Origin: an uncultured Ideonella sp.
GTDB lineage: Bacteria; Pseudomonadota; Gammaproteobacteria; Burkholderiales; Burkholderiaceae
Length of the DNA stretch: 13,752 bases
Direction: 5' to 3'
Assembly: GCA_946479475.1 (NCBI GenBank)
Contig: CAMLGG010000141.1
Coordinates: 1-13,752, forward strand
Positions 1-8,441 of this stretch are shown here, piece by piece; the first letter of the stretch is position 1, and every line of letters begins with the position of its first letter. The notes beneath the pieces are model-generated. The model was not told the DNA's origin. It searched no databases and saw only the letters and a program-made list of their open reading frames with translations. Made by a program: the position numbers and the translations under genes.

Positions 1-402
1 CACCTGCAGCTTGCCCTCGTGGCTCTTGGCGCGGGCAGCGAAGATCTCGAGGATCAGCGCCGTCCGGTCTGCCACCGGCACGCCCAGGTGGCGCTCGAGG
101 TTGCGCTGCTGGGCCGGCGACAGGGCCTGGTCGAAGATCACGCCGTGGGCGTGGTGGGCCTGGACGAGCAGCTTGATTTCGTCCGCCTTACCCGAGCCGA
201 CGAAGAGCGCCGGATCGGGCGACTTGCGCCGCGCCGTCACACGCGCCACCGGCTCGTCACCCGCCGACTCGGCGAGCAACGCCAGCTCATCGAGCGTGGG
301 GTCGAACGAGGAACCGGGGCCCAGGTCCACGCCGACCAGCACCGCACGCGCCGCCTCGTTGTTTTCGTCAGCGGGCGCGTGGCGGGTGGGATCGGCGCTC
401 AA
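1..402 (-). CDS. hflX: GTPase HflX, N-terminal part (runs off the left edge)
   Basis: HflX is a GTPase that binds the 50S ribosomal subunit and splits stalled 70S ribosomes, notably under heat stress. The 134 visible codons cover the N-terminal nucleotide-binding-like domain. They show VLVGVDLG (about residues 21-28), the segment ending in FVGSGKADEI (67-76), VIFDQALSPAQQRNLE (88-103) and the family's AKSHEGKLQV (125-134), after which the window ends, so the G domain is not seen. The start is uncertain. No ATG or GTG lies in frame between the hfq stop and the conserved block. I chose the TTG at 402, giving MSADPTRH. A TTG at 417 is the alternative, and neither has a good Shine-Dalgarno site. 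The gap to hfq is 49 bases and the hfq-hflX pairing is widely conserved. Identity is secure; the start is not. Confidence 0.9.
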   Translation of the reverse strand, partial: MSADPTRHAPADENNEAARAVLVGVDLGPGSSFDPTLDELALLAESAGDEPVARVTARRKSPDPALFVGSGKADEIKLLVQAHHAHGVIFDQALSPAQQRNLERHLGVPVADRTALILEIFAARAKSHEGKLQV

Positions 403-451
403 GGTCGGGCAAGCCAAGTCGCCTGCGGCAGCGACAGTGGGATGAGGCAGT

Positions 452-694
452 TCAGCTGTTGTCGCCGGAATCGGCGGCGTGGAAGTTCACGGCGCGCCCC
501 GGGACGACGGTGGAGATGGCGTGCTTATAGACCATCTGGGTGACGGTATTGCGCAGAAGCACGACGTACTGGTCGAAGGACTCGATGTGGCCTTGCAGCT
601 TGATGCCGTTGACCAGGTAGATCGAAACCGGAACGTGCTCCTTGCGCAGCAGGTTCAGGAAGGGGTCTTGTAGGAGTTGCCCTTTGTTGCTCAC
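452..694 (-). CDS. hfq: RNA chaperone Hfq
   Basis: Hfq forms a hexameric ring that pairs small regulatory RNAs with mRNAs and affects RNA stability and translation. The 80-residue product has the complete Sm fold. [14 protein letters not shown] (about residues 6-19) carries the proximal-face Gln and Asp. [21 protein letters not shown] follows as Sm1. [10 protein letters not shown] (about residues 57-66) is the Sm2 YKHA motif. The C-terminal tail is short (about 12 residues, ending DSGDNS), as is common in betaproteobacteria. The start is GTG at 694, with GGAG six bases upstream, and it gives the usual [10 protein letters not shown]-terminus. An upstream in-frame GTG at 739 would add 15 residues with no family match, so I rejected it. 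der ends 72 bases upstream; hflX follows 49 bases downstream. Confidence 0.97.
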   Translation of the reverse strand: MSNKGQLLQDPFLNLLRKEHVPVSIYLVNGIKLQGHIESFDQYVVLLRNTVTQMVYKHAISTVVPGRAVNFHAADSGDNS

Positions 695-700
695 GATATG

Positions 701-704
701 CTCC
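701..704 (-). promoter_or_regulatory. Shine-Dalgarno site of hfq
   Basis: GGAG on the minus strand lies six bases before the GTG at 694. It decides the start in favour of this GTG over the in-frame GTG at 739. The 72-base der-hfq gap shows no convincing -35/-10 pair, so a separate hfq promoter, if present, is probably inside der or is not sigma-70-like. Confidence 0.7.
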
Positions 705-766
705 GTGTTGGAAGTCTGTTGGAGTCGGCACCTTAACACAGCATCTTCGACAGAAGCGCTGTTGCG

Positions 767-2107
767 TCAGTGTTCTCCCTCGGCGAAAGGATTCCGGGAG
801 AGTTTCATCTCGATCCGCATGGGCGTGCCGACCAGCTTGAAGTGCTCGCGGAAGCGGCCTTCGAGGTAGCGCTTGTAGGCGTCGGTCACGTGTTCGAGCG
901 AGTTGCCGTGGATGACGATGATCGGCGGGTTCATCCCCCCCTGGTGCGCATAACGCAGCTTGGGGCGGAAGGCACCCGCCCGCTTGGGGGCCTGGTGTTG
1001 CACGGCTTCGTGCAGCAAGCGGGTCAGGACCGGGGTCGGCAGCTTCTTCGTCGCCGAGGCGTGAGCATCGGCTATGGCCTTCCACAGCGGGCCCAGGCCC
1101 TGTCGCTTCAACGCAGAGATGTGGACAAGGGGTGCGAATTTCAAGAACGCCAGCCGCTGCTCGATGGAACGCTCCAGCATCTGGCGCTGGTAGCTGTCGA
1201 TCGCATCCCACTTGTTGATGGCGATCACCACGGCACGGCCTGAATCGAGGATGTAGCCGGCGATGTGCGCATCCTGGTCGCTCACGCCCTGGGTGGCATC
1301 GACCATCAGCACGACGACGTTGGCATCGGCGATGGCCTGCAGCGTCTTGACGACCGAGAACTTCTCGATCGCCTCGAACACCTTGCCCTTGCGGCGCAGG
1401 CCGGCCGTGTCGATCAGCTCGAAGCGGCGCCCTTCCCTCTCGAAGGGAACGGTGATCGCATCGCGGGTAGTGCCGGGCATGTCGAAGGCGATCAGTCGCT
1501 CTTCGCCGAGCCAGGTGTTGATCAGCGTCGACTTGCCTACGTTGGGACGGCCTGCCACCGCGAGCCGGATCGGCGCGTTGGCGTCGATCTCCGCAGGCTC
1601 TTCGCCTTCTCCCTCGGGGAAGTCGGCCAGGGCGGCCTCGAGCAGGCTGCGGATGCCCTGCCCGTGGGCGGCCGACACCGGGTGGGGCTCGCCCATCCCC
1701 AGCTCGTGGAATTCGGCCAGCAGGGGCGACTCGGACATGCCCTCGGCCTTGTTCACGGCCAGCAGCACGCGCTTGTTGGCCTGCCGGAGGTAGCGGGCGA
1801 TGTCCTGGTCCTGGCCGGCCAGGCCGGTGCGGATATCGGTGACGAAGATCACCACGTCGGCCTCGGCCACGGCCTGCCTGGTCTGCCGGGCCATCTCCTT
1901 GACGATGCCGGTGGCGCTGTCGGGCTCGAAGCCACCGGTGTCGATGACGATGTACTCGCGACTGCCCAGCCGGCCGTCGCCATAGTGGCGGTCGCGCGTC
2001 AGGCCGGCGAAGTCGGCCACGATCGCGTCGCGGCTCTTCGTCAGCCGGTTGAACAGCGTCGACTTGCCGACATTCGGACGGCCGACCAGGGCGATGACCG
2101 GTTTCAC
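767..2107 (-). CDS. der: Ribosome biogenesis GTPase Der (EngA)
   Basis: Der is an essential GTPase with two tandem G domains that acts in late 50S subunit maturation. At 446 residues the protein has normal length. G domain 1 has the P-loop GRPNVGKS at residues 9-16, DTGG at 57-60 and NKAE at 119-122. An acidic linker (EGEGEEPAE, about 165-173) separates it from G domain 2, with GRPNVGKS at 186-193, DTAG at 233-236 and NKWD at 298-301. The KH-like domain occupies about 355-446, with [14 protein letters not shown] near 382-395. The start is GTG at 2107, giving [16 protein letters not shown], which matches the family exactly. The GTG follows the bamB TAA with no intervening base and lacks a Shine-Dalgarno site, so translation probably depends on ribosomes finishing bamB. 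Confidence 0.97.
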   Translation of the reverse strand: MKPVIALVGRPNVGKSTLFNRLTKSRDAIVADFAGLTRDRHYGDGRLGSREYIVIDTGGFEPDSATGIVKEMARQTRQAVAEADVVIFVTDIRTGLAGQDQDIARYLRQANKRVLLAVNKAEGMSESPLLAEFHELGMGEPHPVSAAHGQGIRSLLEAALADFPEGEGEEPAEIDANAPIRLAVAGRPNVGKSTLINTWLGEERLIAFDMPGTTRDAITVPFEREGRRFELIDTAGLRRKGKVFEAIEKFSVVKTLQAIADANVVVLMVDATQGVSDQDAHIAGYILDSGRAVVIAINKWDAIDSYQRQMLERSIEQRLAFLKFAPLVHISALKRQGLGPLWKAIADAHASATKKLPTPVLTRLLHEAVQHQAPKRAGAFRPKLRYAHQGGMNPPIIVIHGNSLEHVTDAYKRYLEGRFREHFKLVGTPMRIEMKLSRNPFAEGEH

Positions 2108-3232
2108 TTATTCGGGGCGGAACGCGAAGACGCCGCCTTTGCGGCTGACGATGAGGAGGGTGTTGTCGGACAGTACCGGCGCCGCGGCAACCCGCGAACC
2201 ATCGGTGGACAGGCGCAGCACCGGCTTGCCATCGGCCTGCGCCAGGAAGTGCAGCTGCCCGTCCATGTCGCCGAACACGACCGCCGTGCCGAGCGAGACG
2301 GGGGCGCTGAGGCCGCGGTTGAGAAGCACCTCGGTGGACCAGGCCAGCTCGCCGCTCGCACGCTTGCGGGCGCTGATCCGGTCGCTGCCGTCGGCCGAGA
2401 ACACGTACTCGTCGTTGCCGCCCACCGCCTCGGTGCCGCCGCTGTTCTGCACCCACTTGAGCGTCCCGCGCTCGGCGTCGATGCATCCCACGGCGTTCTG
2501 GAACGAACGCATGCAGAAGACGCTGCCGGTGCGCGAAGCCGGGCCGACGAGATCGGCCAGCCGTTCGACTTCGTTGGTGCCGCGAGGCGTCGTCAAGGCC
2601 GTGTCCCAGCGAACCGTTCCCTTGAGCGGATCCAGGCCCACCAGGCGGGAGCCCTGGCCGACCAGCAGCGTGTCCTTGTACGGGGCGAGCATGCCGGCCT
2701 GCGAAAGCGTCAGCGCGTCGCCAGGACGCTTGAAGTTCCACAGGCGCCGGCCGTCCAGCACATCGAAGGCGTTGACCGTGCGATCGACCCCGAGGACGAA
2801 GACGCGCTCGCCGGCCACCAGCGGCGCGGTGACCACCGGCGACTCCAGCTTCTGCCGCCAGGTGACCTTGCCTTCATCGAGGACGACCAGCTCGTTGGCC
2901 CTCGTGACCACGGCAGCATAGCGCCCGTCCGAGCCTACCCCGGCCGACAACCTGGCGCCGACCTCGCCGCGCCAGATCTCCCGGCCCGTGGCGGCCTCGA
3001 GCGCCAGCACCGTGCCGTCATCGCCAGCCAGGTGGAAGCGGCCATTGCGCACCGTCACCGCCAGGGGAAAGCCGACGCCGCCGCCGACCTGCGCGCTCCA
3101 CACCTGGTGGCCCGCGATCGGTGACTCGATCACCGGCAAGGGGGCGGGCTTGGGCTTGTCGGCCGAGCAGGCAGCCAGGAGAGCGGCCGTGGCCAGGGCG
3201 AGAAGGCTGGCGCGCATCACGCCGGCCGTCAC
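2108..3232 (-). CDS. bamB: Outer membrane assembly lipoprotein BamB
   Basis: BamB is a periplasm-facing lipoprotein of the BAM complex that helps BamA insert beta-barrel proteins into the outer membrane. The N-terminus is a lipoprotein signal: basic start, hydrophobic SLLALATAALLAAC, lipobox LAAC with Cys at residue 22. Ser follows the Cys rather than Asp, consistent with outer-membrane sorting. The rest is a PQQ-type beta-propeller with repeated blades ending in patterns such as LEAATGREIWRGEV, LDGRRLWNFKR, LDPLKGTVRWD and IDAERGTLKWVQ. The length of 374 residues is near the usual 380-390. The GTG at 3232 overlaps the upstream stop as GTGA. An ATG five codons inside (3217) would still leave a complete signal peptide and is a real alternative. 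It is followed directly by der. Confidence 0.95.
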   Translation of the reverse strand: MTAGVMRASLLALATAALLAACSADKPKPAPLPVIESPIAGHQVWSAQVGGGVGFPLAVTVRNGRFHLAGDDGTVLALEAATGREIWRGEVGARLSAGVGSDGRYAAVVTRANELVVLDEGKVTWRQKLESPVVTAPLVAGERVFVLGVDRTVNAFDVLDGRRLWNFKRPGDALTLSQAGMLAPYKDTLLVGQGSRLVGLDPLKGTVRWDTALTTPRGTNEVERLADLVGPASRTGSVFCMRSFQNAVGCIDAERGTLKWVQNSGGTEAVGGNDEYVFSADGSDRISARKRASGELAWSTEVLLNRGLSAPVSLGTAVVFGDMDGQLHFLAQADGKPVLRLSTDGSRVAAAPVLSDNTLLIVSRKGGVFAFRPE

Positions 3233-3897
3233 GGAGCCACCCCGCTGGCGGCACCTTCGGGTGCGGCACCCAGGCTGGTCAGCTTCGATTCGACGACGCG
3301 GCGATAGTCGAGCTGCTCGTTCATGCCCTTCCAGGCAGCCTGGAAGGCCTTGGCGGCCTCCTCGCGCTTGCCCTGCGCCAGCAGAACGTCACCGCGGCGA
3401 TCCGCAGCCAGGGCGGCGAATTCGGCCGACTTGACCTGGTCGAGCTCCTTCAGCGCCTCGTCGTAGGCCTTCTTGTCGAGCAGCAGGGCCGACAGGCGTA
3501 GATGGGCGAGCGCCTTGTACTCGTCATCGCCTGCGTGCTCGGCGACCCAGGACAGGTTGGCCTGCGCAGCATCGGCCTGGCCCTTGTCCGCCTGGAGCTT
3601 GGCGGCCAGCAGGCCGGCCTGGGCGGTGTAGGTGGCGCGCGAGTAGCGCTCCTTCATGTCGTTGAAGACGCGGCCGGCCTGCTCTGCATTGCCGGCCTGG
3701 ACGGCCCGGTCGAGCTCGTCGAACATCGCGCCGGCCTTGGCGCCCTGCTCGCGCTGCCACCAGTTCCAGCCGTTGAAGGCCGCGAAGGCTGCCAGCACCA
3801 GCGTCAGGCCCCAGGTGATCAGGTTGCCGTATTGGTTCCAGAACGCCTTGAGCTCGTCGAGCTGTTCCTGTTCTTGTAGGTCGAGATTGCTTGCCAT
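3229..3897 (-). CDS. YfgM-like membrane-anchored TPR protein
   Basis: This matches the YfgM family, which in E. coli is an inner-membrane protein that associates with the SecYEG translocon and the chaperone PpiD. The product has 222 residues. A charged cytoplasmic N-terminus (NLDLQEQEQLDELKAFW) precedes one membrane helix at about residues 25-47 (LITWGLTLVLAAFAAFNGW). The rest is a soluble alpha-helical region rich in Ala, Lys and Glu, with TPR-like helix pairs. The start is ATG at 3897, giving MASNLDLQEQEQ. A GTG at 3954 in the same frame would add 19 residues with no family look, and it falls inside a hairpin. Position between hisS and bamB is the usual one for this family. The stop overlaps the bamB start by four bases. 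The family call is good; the molecular role here is by analogy. Confidence 0.9.
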   Translation of the reverse strand: MASNLDLQEQEQLDELKAFWNQYGNLITWGLTLVLAAFAAFNGWNWWQREQGAKAGAMFDELDRAVQAGNAEQAGRVFNDMKERYSRATYTAQAGLLAAKLQADKGQADAAQANLSWVAEHAGDDEYKALAHLRLSALLLDKKAYDEALKELDQVKSAEFAALAADRRGDVLLAQGKREEAAKAFQAAWKGMNEQLDYRRVVESKLTSLGAAPEGAASGVAP

Positions 3898-3947
3898 GAG
3901 CCGATGGGCTGCGCCGCGAGGCGCGGGCCGTAGGTATTCGAAGGCCA

Positions 3948-3966
3948 GGCGCACCTGAGGCGCGCC
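3948..3966 (-). other. Stem-loop in the hisS-yfgM gap
   Basis: On the transcribed strand GGCGCGCC, loop TCA and GGTGCGCC form an 8-bp stem with one G-U pair, 15 bases after the hisS stop. No U-run follows, so it is not a standard intrinsic terminator. It could act as an RNA-processing or 3'-protecting structure. The stem is directly visible; the role is inferred. Confidence 0.4.
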
Positions 3967-3981
3967 GGGCGAAAGGGCAGA

Positions 3982-5304
3982 TTATGCGTCCCGCCCGTTG
4001 CTGCGAAGCGTCTGCGCCCAAGCCGATGGGTCGGCCAGGGGTTGCTCGACCTGCGCGACACCCGCATCGCGCAGCGCCTTCACGGCCACCATGCCACGGG
4101 CCAGCTCGTCGCCGCCGAAGATCAAGGCGAAGCGCGCTCCACTCGCATCGGCCTTCTTGAACTGGGACTTCATGCTGCCGCCGCCGGCGTGCATCTGCAC
4201 CGCCAGGCCCTGCGCCCGCAGCGCCTCCAGCACCGGCATCGCCTGCGGCAACGCGGCGGGGTCCGCGATGACGGCATAGGCTTCCGGCGCCCCGCTCGGC
4301 ACGGGCAGGCCAAGCTCCTGGATCAACAGCAGCAGCCGCTCGATGCCGAGACCGAAGCCGACGGCCGGGGCGCCCTTGCCGCCAAGCTGCTCGATCAGGC
4401 CATCGTAGCGTCCGCCCCCGCAGACCGTGCCCTGCGAGCCGAGCTGGTCGGTGACCCACTCGAACACGGTCAGGTTGTAGTAGTCCATGCCGCGGACGAG
4501 GCGGGTGTTGACGCGGTACTCCAGGCCCGCCGCGTCCAGGATGGCCCGCACGGCTTCGAAGTGCGCGAGCGATTCGGAGCCGAGGAAGTCCATCAGCTTC
4601 GGCGCCCCTTCGACCAGGGGCTGCATCGCGGGGTTCTTGGTGTCGAGGATCCGCAGCGGGTTGGTGTGCAGGCGGCGCTTCGCGTCCTCGTCCAGCTGGC
4701 TCGCGTGGTCCTGGAAGTAGGCGATGAGCGCGGCACGATGGGCGGCGCGCTCGCCGGGCTGGCCGAGGCTGTTGAGCTCCAGGCGGACGTGCTGCCCCTC
4801 GACAAGGCCCAGCTCGCGCCACAGCCGGCGCACCATCAGGATCAGCTCCGCGTCCACGTCCGGCCCGGCGAAGCCCAGCGCCTCGACATCGAGCTGGTGG
4901 AACTGACGGTAGCGGCCCTTCTGCGGCCGCTCGTGGCGGAACATCGCGCCCAGCGTCCACAGGCGCAGGGGACCGTTGTAGAGCGCGTTGTGCTCGACCA
5001 TCGCCCGAACGATGCCGGCCGTCGCCTCCGGCCTCAGCGTGAGGTGGTCGCCGTTCATCTCGTCGCGCCAGGAGTACATCTCCTTCTCGACGATGTCGGT
5101 CACTTCGCCCAGGCCACGCACGAACAGCGCGGTGGGCTCGACGATGGGCGTCAGGATGTACTGGTAGCCGTAGCGCGAGAGCACCGAGCGGACGGTGGTC
5201 TCGAACCAGTGCCACAGCGCGGAGTCGGGCAGCTTGTCCTTGCGCGGGATGCTGCCCGGCAGGATGTCGTTCATGCCCTTGATGGCCTTCAGGACTTCGC
5301 TCAT
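3982..5304 (-). CDS. hisS: Histidyl-tRNA synthetase
   Basis: HisS is a cytoplasmic class II aminoacyl-tRNA synthetase that charges tRNA-His with histidine. The 440-residue product shows the family landmarks in order: GMNDILP near residues 10-16, TLRPEATAG (89-97), motif 2 [16 protein letters not shown] (122-137) with its ATP-binding Arg, the histidine-specific LVRGMDYY (269-276) with the catalytic Arg at 271, GGGRYDGL (296-303), and motif 3 [12 protein letters not shown] (316-327). The C-terminal anticodon-binding domain spans about 340-440. The ATG at 5304 ([13 protein letters not shown]) fits the family, although the upstream sequence has no clear Shine-Dalgarno site. ispG ends 76 bases upstream, and that gap holds a GC palindrome hairpin. 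Nothing essential appears missing. Confidence 0.97.
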   Translation of the reverse strand: MSEVLKAIKGMNDILPGSIPRKDKLPDSALWHWFETTVRSVLSRYGYQYILTPIVEPTALFVRGLGEVTDIVEKEMYSWRDEMNGDHLTLRPEATAGIVRAMVEHNALYNGPLRLWTLGAMFRHERPQKGRYRQFHQLDVEALGFAGPDVDAELILMVRRLWRELGLVEGQHVRLELNSLGQPGERAAHRAALIAYFQDHASQLDEDAKRRLHTNPLRILDTKNPAMQPLVEGAPKLMDFLGSESLAHFEAVRAILDAAGLEYRVNTRLVRGMDYYNLTVFEWVTDQLGSQGTVCGGGRYDGLIEQLGGKGAPAVGFGLGIERLLLLIQELGLPVPSGAPEAYAVIADPAALPQAMPVLEALRAQGLAVQMHAGGGSMKSQFKKADASGARFALIFGGDELARGMVAVKALRDAGVAQVEQPLADPSAWAQTLRSNGRDA

Positions 5305-5330
5305 GGATTTGTCGTTGTCGCAGCGTGGAG

Positions 5331-5354
5331 CGGCGCCGAACTGACGCGGCGCCG
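5331..5354 (-). other. Palindromic hairpin in the hisS leader
   Basis: CGGCGCCG occurs twice (5331-5338 and 5347-5354) around an 8-base loop. The octamer is self-complementary, so the two copies form an 8-bp GC stem in mRNA read from either strand. It lies 26 bases upstream of the hisS start codon. No U-run follows it in the direction of transcription. It may shape the leader or stall polymerase; function is unknown. Confidence 0.4.
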
Positions 5355-5357
5355 GGC

Positions 5358-5393
5358 AAAAAAAGCTCAGGCGGACGGCATCAATGCGCCGTC
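5358..5393 (-). terminator. Weak terminator-like element at the end of ispG
   Basis: On the minus strand a 6-bp stem, GACGGC/GCCGTC with an 8-base loop, spans the last codons and stop of ispG (5374-5379 with 5388-5393). Nine bases later comes a run of seven T (5358-5364). The spacing between stem and T-run is longer than in a standard intrinsic terminator, so at most partial termination or attenuation before hisS is likely. Confidence 0.2.
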
Positions 5394-6673
5394 GTCACGC
5401 TGCCGTAGCGCCGCTCGATGTACTGCTCGACGATGGTCTGGAACTCGCGGGCGATCCCTTCGCCGCGCAGCGTCATGGCCTTCTCGCCGTCGATGAAGAC
5501 CGGCGCTGCAGGCGCCTCGCCGGTGCCGGGCAGGCTGATGCCGATGTCGGCATGCTTGCTCTCGCCCGGGCCGTTGACGATGCAACCCATGACGGCCACC
5601 TTCATCTGCTCGACGCCGGGGTAGCGGGCGCGCCAGACGGGCATCTGGGCGCGCAGGAAGTCGTCGATCTGCTTGGCGAGTTCCTGGAAGGTCGTGCTCG
5701 TCGTCCGGCCGCAGCCCGGGCAGGCGGTGACGCTCGGGTTGAAGCTGCGCAGCCCGAGCGCTTGCAGGATTTCCAGCGCCACGACCACTTCCTGCGTACG
5801 CGCCTCCCCCGGCTGCGGCGTGAGCGAGACGCGGATCGTGTCGCCGATGCCTTGCTGGAGAAGCACCGAGAGCGCCACGGCGGACGCCACCGTGCCTTTC
5901 GTGCCCATGCCGGCCTCGGTCAGGCCGAGGTGCAGCGGATAGTCGCAACGGCGCGCCAGGGCCTGGTAGACCGAGATCAGGTCCTGCACGCCGCTGACCT
6001 TGCAGCTGATGATGACCTGGTTCGGATCGAGGCCGACATCGCGCGCAGCCGCGGCCGACTGGAGCGCCGACTGAACCAGCGCCTGGTACATCACCTGCTT
6101 GGCGTCCCAGGGCTGTGCGCGCCGATGGTTGTCGTCCATCAGCGAAGCCAGCAGTTCCTGGTCGAGCGAGCCCCAGTTGACGCCGATGCGCACGGCCTTG
6201 TCGTGGCGGCACGCCACCTCGATCATCTGGGCAAACTGCCTGTCGCGCTTCTCGCCCTTGCCCACGTTGCCGGGGTTGATGCGGTACTTCGACAGCGCCT
6301 CGGCGCACGCCGGATGCTCGGTCAGCAGCCGATGCCCGTTGTAGTGGAAGTCGCCGATCAGAGGCACGTCGATGCCCATTCGATCGAGTTGCTCCCGGAT
6401 GTGCGGCACCGCGGCGGCCGCCTCGGGCGTGTTGACGGTGATGCGGACCATCTCGGAGCCGGCGATCGCCAGCTCCTTGACCTGGATCGCCGTCTCGATC
6501 ACGTCCACCGTGTCGGTGTTGGTCATCGATTGCACGCGCACGGGTGCATCTCCACCGACCGTGACGACCCGATCGCCCCAGGTCACCCGAGCCTGGCGGC
6601 TACGGCGGGCGAGCGGCGCTGCGCCGGCGATCGGCTCTTCTTCGGCGAGGGAAAGGTCTTGCTGAGTCGTCAT
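5381..6673 (-). CDS. ispG: 4-hydroxy-3-methylbut-2-enyl-diphosphate synthase IspG
   Basis: IspG is a cytoplasmic [4Fe-4S] enzyme of the MEP isoprenoid pathway. It converts 2-C-methyl-erythritol 2,4-cyclodiphosphate to HMBPP, and so feeds undecaprenyl-phosphate and quinone synthesis. The TIM-barrel half includes [12 protein letters not shown] (44-55), [11 protein letters not shown] (107-117) and [12 protein letters not shown] (129-140). The iron-sulfur domain has TACPGCGRT with Cys 318 and Cys 321, and [12 protein letters not shown] with Cys 364 and the catalytic Glu 371. The protein has 430 residues against about 372 in E. coli. The extra length is an N-terminal extension of about 20 residues and an insertion around 175-220 typical of betaproteobacterial forms. 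The start is ATG at 6673 ([13 protein letters not shown]), overlapping the rodZ stop as ATGA. The reading frame stays open far upstream, but that is rodZ in another frame. Confidence 0.97.
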   Translation of the reverse strand: MTTQQDLSLAEEEPIAGAAPLARRSRQARVTWGDRVVTVGGDAPVRVQSMTNTDTVDVIETAIQVKELAIAGSEMVRITVNTPEAAAAVPHIREQLDRMGIDVPLIGDFHYNGHRLLTEHPACAEALSKYRINPGNVGKGEKRDRQFAQMIEVACRHDKAVRIGVNWGSLDQELLASLMDDNHRRAQPWDAKQVMYQALVQSALQSAAAARDVGLDPNQVIISCKVSGVQDLISVYQALARRCDYPLHLGLTEAGMGTKGTVASAVALSVLLQQGIGDTIRVSLTPQPGEARTQEVVVALEILQALGLRSFNPSVTACPGCGRTTSTTFQELAKQIDDFLRAQMPVWRARYPGVEQMKVAVMGCIVNGPGESKHADIGISLPGTGEAPAAPVFIDGEKAMTLRGEGIAREFQTIVEQYIERRYGSVTTAH

Positions 6674-7590
6674 TTCAGTTCCAGCCGGGCGACGTTGTCG
6701 CGCGCGACGGCGTTGAGATCCACCGGCCGGCCACGGAAGTTGAGTTCCGTCCCGCTCGCGTTGCCGATCTTGACACGCAGCGGCAATGTCCCGTCGAACT
6801 CGGCGGCTTCTCCAGCGGCCAGCGTGCGCGAGACCAGGACCTGCGAGCGGGCATCGACCACCTCGACCCAGGACGCTTGGCGAGCACGCACCTGAAGAGC
6901 CCCCTGGCCAGTGGCCGAAGAGGCCACCTGCGAAGACACGGTGGCCGCGCTCGCCGGCGCCGGCGAGGCCATGGCGGCCGGCGCACTGGCCACCGGGGGC
7001 AACGCCGGCTGAGGGAAGGTCTGCGGTGGGATGGACGTAGAAGCGGCTGGGGCAGCCGGCGTCTGCGTGACAGCCGAGGCCGGCTCGGCCATCGGCGCAG
7101 GAGCCGGTATCGGCACGGGCGTGGTGGTCATCCCGTTGCCCGACTCCTGGCTCGCCTGCTGCGAGGCGCCGATCGAAGGCAGGCGCCATCCCGCCGGCCA
7201 CAACCAGAACGCCAGCGCTCCGACGGCCAGCAGCAGCACGATGCCCATCACGGCCTGGCTGGCCAGGGGCAGCTCGGAGCCTTCACGCCGGGCGCCGTGC
7301 TCGCGGAACGGCATGTTCAGGCTGCGCTCGAGCTGGCTCAGCGTGCCGGTGTCCTGCTCGGGCAGGCGCTCGAGCACGGGGGCGGGATCGATCTTCAGCG
7401 TGCGGCAGGCAGCCTGGGCAAGCGCGCGGACGAAGGTGGCGCCCTGGAACTCCTCGTAGCGGTCGGCCTCCAGGGCCTCCAGCTTGCGAGGCGGCACCTT
7501 GAGCATGGTGGCCAGCGCGGCGATGTGCAGGCCCTGCTTCTCGCGGGCAGCCCGCAGCAACGAACCTGCGGTCTGGGCAGTCTCAGTCAT
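6670..7590 (-). CDS. rodZ: Cytoskeletal protein RodZ (HTH and DUF4115 domains)
   Basis: RodZ is a single-pass inner-membrane protein that links the actin-like MreB filament to the elongation machinery and maintains rod shape. The 306-residue product has the expected order. A cytoplasmic XRE-like helix-turn-helix covers about residues 9-75 ([19 protein letters not shown]). One membrane helix lies at 112-131 ([20 protein letters not shown]). A Pro/Ala/Ser/Thr-rich periplasmic linker covers about 145-228. The C-terminal DUF4115 beta domain covers about 230-306, with ASWVEVVDA (239-247) and GRPVDLN (287-293). The ATG at 7590 has AGAAGGG eight bases upstream and overlaps the end of pilW by eight bases. 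It overlaps ispG by four bases. In E. coli too, rodZ lies between rlmN and ispG, which supports the call. Confidence 0.95.
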   Translation of the reverse strand: MTETAQTAGSLLRAAREKQGLHIAALATMLKVPPRKLEALEADRYEEFQGATFVRALAQAACRTLKIDPAPVLERLPEQDTGTLSQLERSLNMPFREHGARREGSELPLASQAVMGIVLLLAVGALAFWLWPAGWRLPSIGASQQASQESGNGMTTTPVPIPAPAPMAEPASAVTQTPAAPAASTSIPPQTFPQPALPPVASAPAAMASPAPASAATVSSQVASSATGQGALQVRARQASWVEVVDARSQVLVSRTLAAGEAAEFDGTLPLRVKIGNASGTELNFRGRPVDLNAVARDNVARLELK

Positions 7591-8404
7591 CGAAACGGCC
7601 CTTCTCGTACGCCAGGGCCTCGGCCGACTGCGGGAAGCGGTTGACCAGCTGCGTGCCGAGCACCTTGACCTGGGCGGACTGGCCCAGCTTGTACTCGATG
7701 CGGGCGGCAAGCCACAGCGTCTGCGCGCTCACCAGTTCATCGTTGCCGTTCACCCGACGCACATAGAAGCGGGCCCGCTCGTACTCTCCGCGCCGGAACA
7801 GCACCTCGGCGAGGTTCATCGCGGTCGTCGGATTGGCCGGATCGAGCTCGTACGAACGCTGCAGGGTCTTCTCGGCCTCGGCCCATTGGTTGTTCCGTGC
7901 CTGGCACACGCCCATCGTCAGCAGCGTGCGCGTCACCTCACGATAGTTCGGCACGGCCAGCGCGGCACTGAACTGGGCCTCGGCGTCCGCATAGCGCCGC
8001 TGCTGGCAGAGGAACCAGCCGTAGTTGTGCATGGTGTCCGCATCTCGCGGCGCGAGCTGCAGCGCGTGGTGGAAGCTGTCCTCGGCCAACGCCACCTCGC
8101 CCATGGCCGCGTAGATCAGGCCGCGCAGGTTGTAGGCGTCGGCCAGGTCGGGCTTGGCATGGAGCGCCTGCTTGACCTCGTCGAGTGCGGTGCTGTTCTG
8201 GCCGCGGCCGAAGTAGGCCGCCGCCAGTTCCATCCGCACGCGGGCACGGCGGTCGGCATCGGTCTGGTCCGATGCCGTCTTCACGTCCTGCGGCGGCTGG
8301 GCCGCCGGCGCGGCGCAGCCTTGAATCAAGCCGGCGAGGGCCGCCAGCCCCAGGCCGGCCACCAGCCTCCATGCGCGGTTGTCACCGATGTGCTCGGACC
8401 TCAA
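7583..8404 (-). CDS. pilW: Type IV pilus biogenesis/stability lipoprotein PilW (PilF)
   Basis: PilF/PilW is an outer-membrane lipoprotein made of TPR repeats that helps assemble and localise the PilQ secretin of type IV pili. The product has 273 residues. Its signal peptide ends LAGLIQGC with Cys at residue 30; Gln at the -2 position of the lipobox is unusual but tolerated. TPR helices run from about 57 to 190, including ARVRMELAAAYFGRGQ, AYNLRGLIYAAMGE, the family's HNYGWFLCQQ (126-135) and QWAEAEKTLQRSYELDPANP. The start is TTG at 8404. No ATG or GTG occurs before residue 58, and AAGGAG lies eight bases upstream. The gap to rlmN is 37 bases. Pilus genes are absent from this window, as is usual for this locus. 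Confidence 0.92.
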   Translation of the reverse strand: MRSEHIGDNRAWRLVAGLGLAALAGLIQGCAAPAAQPPQDVKTASDQTDADRRARVRMELAAAYFGRGQNSTALDEVKQALHAKPDLADAYNLRGLIYAAMGEVALAEDSFHHALQLAPRDADTMHNYGWFLCQQRRYADAEAQFSAALAVPNYREVTRTLLTMGVCQARNNQWAEAEKTLQRSYELDPANPTTAMNLAEVLFRRGEYERARFYVRRVNGNDELVSAQTLWLAARIEYKLGQSAQVKVLGTQLVNRFPQSAEALAYEKGRFDD

Positions 8405-8412
8405 CGCGACGT

Positions 8413-8418
8413 CTCCTT
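8413..8418 (-). promoter_or_regulatory. Strong Shine-Dalgarno site that decides the pilW TTG start
   Basis: AAGGAG on the minus strand is spaced eight bases from the TTG at 8404. It is one of the best ribosome sites in the window and supports a TTG start that the sequence would otherwise leave doubtful. Confidence 0.75.
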
Positions 8419-8441
8419 CAACGACTGTGTTCGTTATGCGG

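Noticed and set aside
525..2741. Minus-strand open frame of 738 codons in a second frame across bamB, der and hfq
   Set aside because: It is Arg/Gly/Pro-rich low-complexity sequence running through three known genes in other frames, typical of an out-of-frame reading of GC-rich DNA.
1265..3124. Long plus-strand open frame of 619 codons
   Set aside because: It is antisense to der and bamB, which have full domain matches. Long antisense frames are expected when third codon positions are almost all G or C. The predicted protein is a low-complexity mix of His, Arg, Ala and Gly with no domain.
5331..5364. Intrinsic terminator made of the CGGCGCCG hairpin and the adjacent A/T run
   Set aside because: In the direction of transcription the T-run precedes this hairpin, and on the plus strand the run is A. 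The order is wrong for a terminator on either strand.
6674..7201. N-terminal extension of ispG to 606 residues
   Set aside because: This stretch is rodZ in another frame. The IspG family N-terminus fits the ATG at 6673, and the ATGA overlap supports it.
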